A stretch of DNA of 64,000 nucleotides from Mallotus nudiflorus (lineage: Eukaryota > Streptophyta > Magnoliopsida > Malpighiales > Euphorbiaceae): the NCBI GenBank assembly GCA_947683625.1, contig CANTUR010000126.1, positions 1,550,001 through 1,614,000 of the forward strand, written 5' to 3'. Both the position numbers and the translations under genes were made by a program. Of this stretch, positions 24,801 through 36,715 are shown piece by piece (within the stretch, counting starts at the first letter, position 1; every line of letters begins with the position of its first letter). Under the pieces are notes generated by a model. That model did not search any database and was not told the origin of the DNA. It saw only the letters and a list, made by a program, of their open reading frames with translations.

Positions 24801-25817
24801 TGATTATAACTGTATATGTTGATGATTTAAATATCATTGGAATAGAAAATGAGATCCATGAAGCAACAGTATACTTAAAGGAAGAATTTGAAATGAAAGA
24901 TCTTGGAAAAACCAAGTATTGCCTTGGTTTACAAATTGAGCAAATGCACAATGGGATATTCGTACATCAATCAAATTACACAGAAAAGATCTTGAAACGC
25001 TTTAATATGGATAAAGCAAATCCTTTAAGTACTCCAATGGTTGTTAGATCACTCAATATTAAGACTGATCCATTTCGACCCTGTGAAGAAAATGAAGAAA
25101 TTATTGGTCTTGAATTTCCATATCTCAGTGCCATTGGAGCTCTAATGTATCTTACTAATTGTACTAGACCTGACATTTCTTTTGCAGTCAATTTATTAGC
25201 AAGGTTCAGTTCAGCTCCAATAAAAAAGCATTGGAAAGGGGTCAAACATATACTTCGATACCTTCAAGGAAATGTTGATTTAGGTTTATTTTATTCTAAC
25301 AATTCAAAAAAAAAAGAATTGATTGGTTATGCAGATGCAGAGCATTTATCTGATCCTCATAAAGCGAAATCTCAAATAGGCTATGTGTTCACAAATAATG
25401 GAACTGCAATTTCTTGGCATTCCCAAAAACAAACGCTTGTCTCTACTTCCTCAAATCATTCTAAAATTATTGCACTACATAAAGCAAGTAGAGAGTGTGT
25501 GTGGCTTAGATCAATGACACATCATATTGAAGAATCTTGTGGTTTTCCAGTTAACAAAAGTCCAATAATTTTATATAAAGATAATGCAGCATGCATTGCA
25601 CAATTAAGGGAAGGATATATCAAAAGTGATAGAACCAAACATATACCTCCAAGATTCTTTTCATACACTCAATAGCTAATAAAAGACAATCATATAGATA
25701 TCAAGTATATTCAGTCTAGCAAGAATTTAGCTAATCTTTTCACAAAGGCGCTTCCAACTACAATCTTTAGAAAGCACGTTCACGATATTGGAATGCGACA
25801 TCTGCATACTATATGAA
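21869..25817 (+). pseudogene. Copia gag-pol polyprotein remnant
   Basis: The gag end is arginine/glycine-rich (about 21880-21990), with a zinc knuckle CFRCGSKGH near 22067 damaged by two stops. The protease motif PDSGTTH lies near 22468. An open segment at 22597-23388 holds the pre-integrase zinc finger (LWHDRLGHPG ... CTACSLGK) and integrase core (GDICGPIHP, then RLDNAGEF). A single-base frame change near 23360 shifts to the frame 23276-24031, which carries NGLAESLIKR and the integrase C-terminus. RT spans 24218-25100 with stops replacing expected glutamines at about 24419 and 24690, and the catalytic YVDD near 24818. RNase H follows to 25817 (TRPDISFAVNLLARF, YADAEH, DRTKHI). Confidence 0.88.
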
Positions 25818-25961
25818 AGAAGATTATACATATCAACTTGAGGGGGAGAAAATCATGCAATGTACTCTTTTTCCTTAAGCTAAAGTTTTTCCCACTGAAT
25901 TTTATTTAGTAAGGTTTTAACGAAGCAGTTGTAAAATATTGTTATTCAAGGGGGAGTATTA

Positions 25962-26266
25962 TGAATATGAATGAACAATATTGCTTGTGAATGAACAATA
26001 TATTACTTGTGAGAGAATAGTTCTCAAATAGTGAAAAGAAAATCTCTATATAAAAGGATTAAAATTCATTAATAAGAATATTAAGAAGAAGAAAAAAAAG
26101 AATAGATTACTCTCCAAATTCTTTTAATATTATTGTTCACCAAATTCTCTCAAAACTCTCTCTAAATTCTCTTAATATCATTCTTCTATAAAATATTTTT
26201 CTTCTAATTAAATATTACTAAATTCAAGTTTAGTTCTATAACAAAATAAACAATTCAATTCTTATT

Positions 26267-26269
<3 letters not shown>
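25962..26269 (+). repeat. 3' LTR of the nested copia
   Basis: Starts TGAATATGAATG after the polypurine tract CAAGGGGGAG (25948-25957) and ends TTTCA at 26269. A 21-bp local duplication near its start is absent from the 5' LTR. Confidence 0.8.

Positions 26270-26270
<1 letters not shown>

Positions 26271-26315
<45 letters not shown>
26271..26315. repeat. (TA)n microsatellite
   Basis: About 22 TA units at the right edge of the nested copia. The duplicate locus has a shorter run at 29131-29149. Confidence 0.95.
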
Positions 26316-26318
<3 letters not shown>

Positions 26319-26352
26319 ATGCGAAAGAAAGTGGTCCAACTGTAATTTTTCA

Positions 26353-27280
26353 ATAGTTATATCGCACTGTGCTAACAAAGAACACAGAGTTTGGCCCACT
26401 GCAGCAAAAGCAGTACAGACACTTTCAGGCTGCGGCCGACTTTTTTGAGCAAAGAAAGAAATTTCTCAATTTTTTTTGGTCAATAAAGAAATTTCACAAT
26501 AAAAAGTACAACACTATAATAATTAAATGATTACAACTACAGCAATATGATCGTATGCAATTTTATTTTTTTGAATTTCATTTTTATCATTTTATTTTTA
26601 TACACTCCTGTGTTTTTATTTGTTATGCATTGAGTTCATATTTTAAAATTATGAAATTAATGGATGATAAAATAAAAATATATTAAATTAAATTAAAGAT
26701 ATAATATATGATAAAATAAAATTTAATGACTCAATGTATTAAAAAATAAAAATATAAAAATTTAATATATAAAAATAAAAATATAACAATAAAATTTTAA
26801 AAAATAAAAGTTTTGAGAGTCAAAGATAGATTATGCTTATAATAAAGCTTTGAGCTTTACCTTTGTAGTTTCCTGGTTAGAATTGAACACTAAAAAATAC
26901 TAGTAAAAGAAACTCTTCTTAATTGCTTTTCAATCCTTGTCAATACTTTTTTATCACTTTCTTGTACTTTCTGTCTTACAACTTGTGGTTGTTAATTTTC
27001 TTAAACAAATGATTAATTTTTAACACCATAAGGAGAAGAGAAAAAAATTCAAACTTTATTTTTCTTAAACTGAATATTCACACTTTTTACTACTTTGATT
27101 ACCTATGAGAAACAATTGTTAATATATGTTAGCAAGGATGAACGTTTTTTAAAGAAAGAGTTTTCATTTTAATCCATAGCGGATCAACTCAACTAATAAA
27201 AAATTATTTTTCTTTAAATAATATTTTAAATATAAATAAAGATAAACACAATCATATTAAATTAATTATCAATAAAAATT
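26353..27280. repeat. Duplicated module, expanded copy, block 3 (first tandem copy)
   Basis: Aligns with 57499-58690 and with 29190-30190, for example 'acagacactttcaggctgcg' and 'ttgctttt' blocks. It ends near 27280, at the FLX-like fragment. AT-rich and without coding signal. Confidence 0.8.
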
Positions 27281-27287
27281 TATATAC

Positions 27288-27558
27288 TTCTTTCATATGA
27301 TCATCCCTCTCGGCCTTAATATCAGTTGCAGCCGATGATAAGTGTCTCAATTCATTTTGAGATAGAGCGAGGTCTTGATTTAATGCGAGATGAGTGACTG
27401 TAAGATGTTCATTGTTGAAAAGGATTGTTTTGGATGTCCTTGTGCTGGATAGCGATGCAATCTTCGAAGATGGTTGATGGATGGGGAAGAATGTCAATCG
27501 AAACTTGTCGAAGTTTTGAAGAATTAGGAACGGGAGGCAAGTGGTTGCGTTCGGCCAT
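27288..27558 (-). pseudogene. FLX-like (FLOWERING LOCUS C EXPRESSOR-like) first-exon fragment
   Basis: On the minus strand an ATG at 27558 opens MAERNHLPPV, followed in that frame by ILPHPSTIFED and CIAIQHKDIQ. A small frame change near 27425 then moves to the frame reading FNNEHLTVTHLALNQDLAL and NELRHLSSAATDIKAERDDH. This order is that of the N-terminal half of FLX/FLX-like coiled-coil proteins, which act with FRIGIDA-type complexes in flowering control. It ends at GAA|GTATAT (27288/27287), a plausible donor for intron 1. No further exons are seen: the sequence beyond the donor is module repeat. Because of the frameshift and the missing rest of the gene, it is a dead fragment. The family call rests on remembered motif order, not on a search. 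Confidence 0.6.
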
Positions 27559-27984
27559 CTATCCATCTACATCAAACTTTTGTCCGATGTCTATTGAATA
27601 GAGGAGAGATGGTAATTAAAGTGGTTTTTCCATCATTTAGCCTTTAGTTTAAGGTCATGGGTAATTTGTGCGCTTCACCTTAACCAACTTGTTTGTCTAT
27701 GTCAGTGACGGAGTGAAGTCAGCAAATATCCCTAAAATTATTAAATTGTTATTTATTACCGGCTTCATGCACTTAATTATAACAATTAAAAACTATAACA
27801 CTTAATTGTAAAATTTTAAAAAATTTAAATATCAAAATAGTCTTTATCCCTGTATAATTAGTGTAATTTAGTACCTTTCAATTATAAAGTAATGTTGAAA
27901 TAGGATTTTAAATTTAATTGTTATTATGAAATGAAATTATGTAAGTTATGTTTTTCAATATTTAACAATACAATTGGATATTAC
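27559..27984. other. Unique spacer upstream of the FLX-like fragment
   Basis: Sequence not matched elsewhere in the window. Being 5' of the FLX-like ATG, it may be the promoter or 5' UTR that travelled with the exon. Nothing else is recognisable. Confidence 0.35.
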
Positions 27985-29000
27985 ATGACAAGTGTTTTCA
28001 CTCATTTTTTTTTTCTTTTTATTCCATCGTGACCCTTTTTTTAGATAAATTATTGTATAAATTTTTCAAGACCCAAAACTTATTCCTCTTAACTTCTATT
28101 TTCTCCATTTGACTCTTTTTTATCATCCTAACACCTCAGTCTTGATGTTCACTTTGAGAATAATATTTTTAATAAACACCCACTTAGCAAAAAAGGTTAA
28201 ATTTCAAGTCTTGAGATATTTTTAAATTTACAATTTTGAATCAGTTTTTTGAACTTTGTTTATTGTGGTTTTTGTTATTGTTTTTGTAATTATTTTTTTG
28301 GTTTTTTTTAGTTTTTTTTTTTTTTTTAATTTTTTCTTGGCCTATTTTCAGTTTTTTGAGCTTACTTTTGTTGTTGTTTTTATGGTTTATTTATTTATTT
28401 TCTTTTCTTTTTTCTTAAGTTCATTTTCAATTTTTTGAGCTTGTTTTTTCTAGTTATTTTCTGATTGTTTTATGGTTATTTTGAAAAAAAAAATCATAAA
28501 AAACAGAAAACAACCAAGAACTAAAAGAACCATAAATCAAAAACAATAAAAAATAAAAAACAACCAAAAATAGTTATTTTTTTTGTTGTTTTTTTATTGC
28601 TCGTTTTTAGTTTTTTGAACTTCTTTTGCAATGATTTTCTGATTGTTTTCATTATTATATTTATGGTTGTTTTGAAAAAAAATCATAAAAAAAATCTTTA
28701 AAACAACTAGAAAAATAATCACATCAAGACAAGTTCATAAAACATAAAGCTAAAGTAAAAAAAAAGCCAAAACAACCAAAAATGCTATACAAATGAGAAA
28801 AGAAAAAATCACAGAAAAACAACTTAAAAACAATCAAAAAATAATAAATAAAATAAAATAAGCAAAGAAAAAAAATAGAAAATAAAAATAAAATAAAGAA
28901 ATGAATAATAATATCAAAATAAAATAGTTATGAATTAATAATAACAGAAAGAAGAATAAGTATAAGAATGAATAATAATATCCAAATAAAATAGTTATGA

Positions 29001-29032
<32 letters not shown>

Positions 29033-29189
29033 GAACAATAAAAATAAAAAAAATCGTAAAAATAAAAGGAAAAAGAAAAAAATGTGAAGGTGAAAAGTAC
29101 TACAGTAAATGTAGAAGAAATAAATAAATTTATATATATATATATATATAGTGTATGTGAAAGAAAGTGGGTCCAACTGTCATTTGTCA
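27985..29189. repeat. Second copy of the Mutator-like insertion, left-truncated, no copia
   Basis: Aligns with 20470-21640 and then with 26316-26352, skipping the copia. It shares the T-rich/A-rich structure and ends at CAATAGTTATGTCGC, passing straight into module sequence. The left end of the original insertion is missing. The frames here are low-complexity. Confidence 0.8.
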
Positions 29190-30970
29190 ATAGTTATGTC
29201 GCACCTGTGCTAACAAAGAACACAGAGTTTGGCCCACTGCAGCAAAAGCAGTACAGACACTTTCAGGCTGCGGCCGACTTTTCTGAGCGAAGAAAGAAAT
29301 TTCTCAATTTTTTTTGGTCAATAAAGAAATTTCACAATTAAAATTACAACACTATAATAATTAAATGATTAAAACTACAGCAATATGATCGTATGCAATT
29401 TTATTTTTTTAATTTCATTTTTATCATTTTATTTTTATACACTCCTGTTTTTTTATTTTTTATGCATTGAGTTGATATTTTAAAATTCTGAACTTAATGG
29501 ATGATAAAATAAAAATATATTACATTAAATTAAGGATATAATATATAGTAAAATAAAAATTTAATGACTCAATGTATTGAAAAATAAAAATATAAAAATA
29601 TAAAAATTTGATATATAAAAATAAAAATTTAAAAATAAAATTTAAAAAAAATAAAAATATAGGGAGTGAAATATAGATTATACTTATAATAAAGCTTTGA
29701 GCTTTAACTTTGTAGTTTGCTGGTTAGAATTGAGCACTAAAAAAATCCGAGTAAAAGAAACTCTTCTTAATTGCTTTTCAATCCTTGTTAATACTTTTTT
29801 TTTATCACTTTTTGTACTTTCTGTCTTACAATTTGCGGTTGTTAGTATTTTTTTAGTTAATATAAATGATTAATTTTTAATATAATAAAAAGGAAAAAAA
29901 AAATTTAAACTTCACTTTACTCAAACTGAATGTCCTCATTTTTATTACTTTGATTATCCATGAGAAACGATTGTTAGTATATGTTAGCAAGGATGAATGA
30001 GGAAATTTATTTTTATCTTTCTTTAAAAAAACATAACAGTAGACTATTATTATTATTTTTTAAAGAAAGAGTTTTCATTTTAATGCATAGCCAATCAACT
30101 CAACTAATAAAAAATTATTTTTATTTAAATAATATTTTAAATATAAATAGAGATAAATACAAACATATTAAATTAATTATCAATAAAAATTTATTTAATT
30201 ATAATTAAATTAATTAAAATTTAATAAACTTTATATAAGCCTCTCATTTCAGTCACTTTCATATCCCAGCTCCTATAATTATCCAAGTTCACTTTTTATA
30301 ATATTTTCTAATTTAACAAGTTTCAATAGCGCATGAACTTTACTTGAACTGAAAATAGTGCTTCAACTTGAGATCACATCAAACTAAAGCACAATTTAGA
30401 ATAATTATTAATTAATTAATTGGTTAGTTAATGATTTATTGAACAAATAGAATTGATAGCGATGAGAATCAATTGAAAAAAGATGATGTTACCAAAAAGC
30501 TTAAACAAATCTTAGTAGTTTTATCGTTTAATCCTCTCTTGATTATTATGTACATTATGGAAATGCATATGATATAGAAAATTCTTCAATAATCTTAAAT
30601 CTTAATTTCTCAACTGAGGACATTAGGCTTTCAGTGTATTAAAATCTCTCTTATAAAAAGAGCTTCCAAATCAAACTACAAATGTTATAAGACTAGTAAA
30701 ATCAAAATTAACCTCTTAATGTTGGTAGTAAATTTGTAATGCATGGAAAAAAATGTAATACATATTTGGATCTATATACTTGTCGCTTCTTGTTAATTTA
30801 ATATCTCAACTTACAATTTTATTATTTTAATATGTAAAGTTATTTAAAATACAATTTTAAGATTTCTGTTAGAACATGTGAAGTTGCTTAAAATACACTT
30901 TAAAAGACAAATGAAAGTTAACAAGAAATTGAGTAATTATTCACCATATATTTTTTAAATTTTTTTTTAA
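29190..30970. repeat. Duplicated module, expanded copy, block 3 (second tandem copy) and block 4
   Basis: 29190-30190 repeats 26353-27240 and aligns with 57505-58690. 30200-30490 aligns with 58740-59030, and 30905-30970 with 59030-59088. About 410 bp at 30491-30905 have no counterpart in the compact copy. No coding signal. Confidence 0.75.
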
Positions 30971-31247
30971 TTAAATTAGTGAGTTCTCCTTCGCGTTTGT
31001 TAGTGAAAGTCTACTAAATCATATTAATCATCATATCTTATTTATTATATATCTTAATTTAAGATTGTGATTATTTATTTTACTTCTATATATATATATA
31101 ATTTTTTAGACGCTTTCTCAAAGTTAATAAATTTCACAACCATTTTTTTGAACAAATGAAACTTTCATAATATTATACACAATTCATTTCAATGGACAGA
31201 AAAAAAAACTAAAATAAATGCAAGCATGTATGTATGTATGTGAAATG

Positions 31248-31603
31248 TCTACATTTTAACCTGGTGTTTTTTTTTATTAGCTTTATATTTGTTAATTTTT
31301 ATTAGTTTGACACTTAAAATTATAGTTTTGTCATTTTGATACTTGAACTTAACTAGAATTCAATTTTGAAACTCATGTCAGCACATATAACATAAATAAG
31401 CATATATCACATCATAAGGGTTTGACTAACCAAAAATTATAAATAGAAGTGTCAAACTGACAAAAAATGATAAGTACAAGGAGTTATAGATGCATTATAT
31501 CATCATATTAGTGCAAATTAGTGCATTTTAGTCAAGTTCATGTGTCAAAATGGTAAAACTATAATATCAGGTGTCAAATTGACAAATACAGAGGGCCATG
31601 TAT
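31248..31603. mobile_element. Foldback MITE
   Basis: The left arm (about 31303-31350: 'gtttgacacttaaaattat', 'gtcattttgatacttgaact') is the imperfect inverse of the right arm (about 31533-31590). The whole would fold into a long hairpin around a core of about 180 bp. Outer ends and TSD are not resolved, so the superfamily is open. Confidence 0.65.
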
Positions 31604-31731
31604 ATATTATGCCTTTTTTATTTGACTAATAATAATTATAGTCCACATAGAGATTGTGTAACATCCTTAACCCTAATCATAAACATTTCATTTAAATTTG
31701 CATGCATTACATATAATTCACTTGAACATAT

Positions 31732-33574
31732 TTTGGACACCGTCAGTTTGATCGGCTCGCAACGAAAACCCAATAATAAGAAAGTTCGAGTTTTTAATGC
31801 AGAGAGAGCCCGAGACTTCTCTAAAATTGACTAGAAAATCCCACACACTAAGCCAAGCCCAAGAATACCCTATCCAAGCCTAAAACTGAGCCCAAGCCCA
31901 AGCTCATCGCCTATTAGCCTAAAAGGCCTTAACCTGGCCTAGGTAAGCGTTGCCTCTTCACCCTGGTCATCAGTGAGGCGACACCTCATTGAAAAGGCAG
32001 TGCCTCTTTACACCCACTCTTTGCAGTATTTAATGTCATTAATGACAATGGTTAGAGGCTCACCTGCTGAAGAGTTGGTCATTTTTTGACGTAAAAGAAA
32101 GGAAAAAAAGTAGAAAAAAGAGCATGGGGAATGAAAAAAGGTAAGGGGAGAGAGTGAGAATGGTTTTGGGAAATTGAAAAAGGGCGAAAGTGAGAGGCCT
32201 TAAAAGAAAGAGGTAGGGCCATGAGAGAGAGGGTTGAAGAATTTGAAGGTTAGCAACTAAAAAAATGTCTAAAAAAAAGGACAGAAAAAGAGAAGAAAAA
32301 AAAGATAAAAAATGACAGGAAGAAGGAGGAGAAGACTTAAGAAGCTAAAGAATTTTATTTCTTAGAGAAGGAAAGGAGTTTCTCTTGCATTCAAAGCCTC
32401 ATATCAGTCAACAAAGCTCTGAGAGCTTAGTTAAGAGCATCAAGCATGTCCAAGTCAGTAAGCTTCCCCCTTCTTAAGCTTTAAGTCCTTTGTTTTCATT
32501 AAAAGTATTGATTCATTACTTTTGTCTTTGTCTTCTTAAATTTTATTGCTTATTTAAAGTCATATATGAAGCATGATTGTATAAGAAACTGAATATTAAT
32601 TGTTAATAGTTGTATATTCACGTCTGTTTCTTATTTATTTGCATGATCGCTGAGTTTCATAAGATTTAAGAAATGTAGTTTGTCTCTGTCCTATTGAAGA
32701 GGCAACATCTCTTCGTAAAGATGTCGCCCCTTTCTGCTTGTTTTTGTCTTGATTTTCAGTTATTATCTTACATGTTTGGCATGATTTCCTTCTCTAATAT
32801 GTTATATTTCTTGATTTTATGCATGATTAGCATGTTTGATCAATATTGTTTTCATGTTATATTATTGTGTTATTTAATGGACTATTTATGAGTTTATTCT
32901 TTTTTTTAATATTATTTGTTGATTATTTGTAAATATTATTATTGTTGTGAGATAGAACTAATTTATATTTTTTGCAAGAATCATTTGGTGATTCTTTCAT
33001 CACTAGATAATTATTTTGCTAATTTTTAGAAGTTTTTAATTTGTATAATTAATTAGTTTCTTTTTGGTTTATGTATGGTTTATTTTCAGTATTTTTATAT
33101 TTATTTATACCAAACATTGTAATCTTTATCCCTTTTATTTAGAATGAATGGTTGTAAATTATTTTTATTTATTTTATTTGTGATTGAATGTTGGGGATAT
33201 AAGCATGAAATGAGACTACTGTGAAAACTTGGGATAAAATATAAAATTGGAAACCAATTACGATTAGCATGTTAATAAGGAAATAATTTGATAATCAAGG
33301 GTAATAAAATACAAAACACACACGGAGGCCAAACGTAAGGTTGGGTGGGCATTCCAAAAGCCCATATTTAGTTTCTAAACCCGATCTCTGATGATGGTTT
33401 CTAGGAACCTTTATGGAATCCAGTTGTTGTACAACATGTCCCGACTTTCATCCAGGTGGCGAATCCATCTCTGTTTTAGGCCCCAAGCCCACTATGTATT
33501 TTCTAGTGAGCCCTGAGCTCGCACAGTGCCGTGGTCACCAACACTTGGGCATGCGACCAAAACCGCCTCCTACA
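31732..33574 (+). repeat. 5' LTR of Tat copy 2
   Basis: 1843 bp, from TTTGGACACCGTCAG (expected TG changed to TT) to CCTACA. Palindromic GAGGCGA motifs lie at about 31945-32014 and 32690-32735. It lacks about 78 bp present in the 3' LTR at 47483-47560. The frame at 33413-33622 is LTR sequence, not a gene. Confidence 0.92.
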
Positions 33575-33575
33575 G

Positions 33576-33593
33576 TGGTGACTCCACTGGGGA
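33576..33593 (+). other. Primer-binding site of Tat copy 2
   Basis: TGGTGACTCCACTGGGGA, one base after the LTR. This type of site is used by Tat/Ogre elements and is generally assigned to tRNA-Arg; the exact tRNA was not checked. Confidence 0.75.
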
Positions 33594-34329
33594 TAGAGAA
33601 ACTGATTTCAAGTGTTTTGTAATTTATCATCTTTGATTATTTCTTAATTTCCTTCGCAAATTTTGTATGCACTACATGTGTCCACACAATGCATTCTAAG
33701 TCCCAAATAAATTGATAATAGTCTTTGCTTTGCTACCTGTGTTTCACTCAAACCTGGTGGTGAGGTATTTGATTATTGTCACTCACGACATGTACTTATT
33801 TGCGTCGCATGGACCCTTAAGTGGGGAGACATAATGGATGTATATACCTGTAGGAGCTAAAGCTTATTACCCAAGACTCAGCTCATGTAATGACCTAGCA
33901 ATTTCCACTAGGATTTTTTTCCAAATGCATTTGTTTTATGCTATATGGTAATCCTTTGAATAAGACCTAAGCTCATTATAAATAAACCTTGATAAAAAGG
34001 GCCTCTCATGCCTAGTATTAACCCATTTTAAAGGTACATTAACAAGGTGGGCCTTTAATATCATTCTTTGCCCATTAAAATGGACTTTGGAATTATTTAG
34101 AGAAATTGCCACTTGTTTGTATCGTCTTAAGAGTTATCTTGCATCTGTTAATTTTATTATCCCCCGTTGATAATCAAAACTTAAAACAAAAATCCTAGGA
34201 CAAGGAACTCACCATTGAACATGTGTGTAGGAGAAATGGATACCGTTAGAGAGCTTTTTGTTTTTATCCTCTGATACATGCATATATGTTTTTTTCTTTT
34301 TACCATTAGGTTTGCATTTCATGCATACA
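33594..34329 (+). other. Leader between primer site and gag, Tat copy 2
   Basis: About 740 bp without an open frame. No separate ORF upstream of gag, as known in Ogre, can be made out. Confidence 0.6.
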
Positions 34330-35640
34330 CGTCATACATGTTTCTAACTCCCCATGGTTATAGATATAGATCTACAGTAGTCTACCAATTGGAAGTGATC
34401 TGACACCAACCACTTGGTTAGAATCCATAGAGAGATCAAGGTAGTAGAATTTGATGCTGAAGCCTTCAAAGAATAATTGAAAGCTAAAATGGCTAAAGAA
34501 ATTAGGACGATCATGAGGGAAATTATGGGGAAATGATGGGTACAGCTAGAGGAGAACCACCAGCACCTCAACTGATAGCGCCCCAACCACCAGCACCTCA
34601 ACCTCGACCTTTTGATTTAGATGCCAAGGTTCCTGAAAGGCAAGAGGTAGAGGATGATCAGCAGATGGTATTGGCAGAACCTATTATCCATTAAAAAGAG
34701 GATGCCTCGGGAAATGTAGAGAAGCTTGACTGGGCTAAAGACCTTGTCAATTCTATGGCTCAAATGCAGTTGATGATGAAGGAAAAAGGGATCGATGCCC
34801 CCAATGAGCTATTATGAGCTAAGCCTAGATAAGGATGATGATCCCTTACCACAGAAGTTCAAATTCCCTTACATAAAGAAATTCACTAGCACAAAGGACA
34901 CCTACCTCCATTTAAAGCAGTATATGACCCACATAAAGACAAATGAACTGACTAATGCATAGATTGTGAAGTAATTCCCTCTATCTCTAGCACCCATCAG
35001 ATGGTATTATGCTCTAGAATCCCATATTCAAGTTGATTTGGAGGAATTATATACTACATTTATTAAGCAGTATAGTCTCAATATTCAGATAGAGGCTTCT
35101 TTGAGAGACTTGTAGAATATGAAGTAGAAGTTCAATGAATCTTTTATGGATTATTTGGTCAGGTGGAGACCAAAATTAGCACAAATAAAGTAACAAACCA
35201 TAGAATCTTATTAGCTAGTAATAGCCATGGAAGGATGTGTGCTCCCTTTCTTCAAGAAGCTAAGGGATTCAAAAATTTGAGGAGTTGTATAGGTTTAGAG
35301 TACAAAAAGAATAAGACCTTGTGCAAGAAAAGAAGTTCTTTAGTGGAAGATCTGCAAATAGAGAAGGTTTTGGATCTAGTGGTGGAGTCGGGCCAAGCAG
35401 TAATATACAGATTAACATAGTTAGACAGTCCTAAAGGTTTTCTAATTTGGAAAGACCCCTCTCCAAAGTCCTGGAAAAATTGATTGAAAATAACATTCTA
35501 CAACCTTTACCTAAATGAACTCCTTTCCCAAATGCTAACCTAAAGTTATATTGTAAGTAACATTAGAATATTGGGCATAATACAGAAAGCTACACTCACC
35601 TGAAATATGAGATTCAAGTTTTGATCGATTTAGGCAAAAT
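34330..35640 (+). pseudogene. Tat gag (broken)
   Basis: From about 34855 the frames read KFKFPYIKKFTSTKDTYLHL, then FPLSLAPIRWYYALE and LEELYTTFIKQYSLNIQIEA, the usual retrotransposon gag core (PF03732 type). A zinc-finger-like remnant of the form YCK-x-H-(x)3-GH-x-TE lies near 35550, followed by YEIQVLIDLG. Many stops, often TAG where glutamine or tryptophan would be expected, break the frame from 34370 onward. Gag would build the particle. Confidence 0.75.
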
Positions 35641-36224
35641 GACCGACCCAAAAAGTAAAAAACCAAATACCCAAAATAACCCTTTACTCAACTACCGAAA
35701 TGTACCACCACCAAATCCCTATATTTTGATTATCAATATGGGTCTAATAAAAGAACAAGTCATTAATTCCTTTATTAATGTCGTACCTACCCTACTAAAA
35801 CCACAACTAAAAGACCTGAATTTGAGACAACAATCCATTGAGTCTCGTGTAAATGTGCTTGATATTTGGAGTTTCAATGATAAAGAGGGGAGAGCAATTG
35901 ATCTGTGGAAGAACAATGAGTAGAAAGCAACATAATCCACTGAGAAATTGGAGGAGGGGGAGGAAGAGGTGAAAAAGGTTGAGGCAGAGAAAGGGGGAAG
36001 TAGTTCAAAAGAAGGATCAAAGAAAGATGAGAAAGCTAAGGAGATTATTGAGGCCAAAAGAGATGAGAAAACTTTTTCCAATATTTGGGAGTTGCTTATG
36101 AACTCCTGAGCTCATCGGGAAGCACTGGTTATGGCTCTTGATCATAAAAATATACCTTCAACACACACTCCAAAGCAAGAGATGGATTCACTAACTGAAA
36201 CCCTTAGAAGGAAGGGACCACAAT

Positions 36225-36715
36225 AATGCCATGTTCATTAAGGCTGAAGTAAAAGGCAAATTAATGTGTTATGTTATGGTCGATAATGGGTCAACCATTA
36301 ATGTATGCCCTTTGAAGATTCTACCAAAGTTGGGCCTGACGATAGCTGATTTGAAGCCCTATGACATAGTCATTAAGGCTTATGATGATACAAAAAGGCC
36401 AATTGAGGGAACTTTCCAGGCTTTAGTTAAGACGAGACCCATTGAAGTTTGGGTTAACCTTCATGTAATAGATATTCCAGTTATCTTCGCTATTCTTCTA
36501 GGAAGACCATGGTTCCATCCTTTTGGGGTATGCTATCTACCATTCAACAAAAGATTAAATTTCCATATGAGGGAAGGGTGGTTACTATAATGGCTGAAAC
36601 AGAGGCTGCAGTTGCTGCATTGAAATTAACTAATACTAAGATCCCAAACAACCCGAGTTTTAAAGTTTGCATGATTTATAAAGATGAGCTAAACTCAAGA
36701 TTATTAGTATAATGA
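36225..36715 (+). pseudogene. Tat aspartic protease
   Basis: Open segment 36231-36590 carries the retropepsin active site in the form VDNGSTINV (D-x-G-S) near residues 17-25, and the second conserved block ILLGRPWFH near residues 88-96. The frame then shifts near 36525 to the segment 36509-36712 (TIQQKIKFPYEGRVV). It would cut the polyprotein. Confidence 0.8.

Larger units (their letters stand above)
21651..26269 (+). mobile_element. Ty1/copia retrotransposon nested in the Mutator-like insertion
   Basis: A truncated 5' LTR, the end of gag, protease, integrase, RT, RNase H and a 308-bp 3' LTR are present in order. The duplicate of the host Mutator-like element at 27985-29189 lacks it, so it came in after that duplication. 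Flanking bases are TA-repeats, and no clean TSD could be assigned. The element cannot move by itself: most of gag and the primer site are deleted and pol is broken. Confidence 0.85.
20369..26352. mobile_element. Mutator-like (non-TIR) insertion with 9-bp TSD, carrying a nested copia
   Basis: Sequence between direct repeats ATAGTTATA (20360-20368 and 26353-26361) is absent from the compact module, where 57499-57507 reads ATAGTTGTA once. A 9-bp TSD fits Mutator-like elements, and the left end GGGAATTTTTCAAAAATAAC resembles many MULE ends. The right end is not its inverted complement, so it would be a non-TIR type. Without the copia the insert is about 1.36 kb. It has a T-rich left part (20700-20960), an A-rich right part (20965-21640) and no transposase. 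The short frames in it are low-complexity artefacts. Confidence 0.65.
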
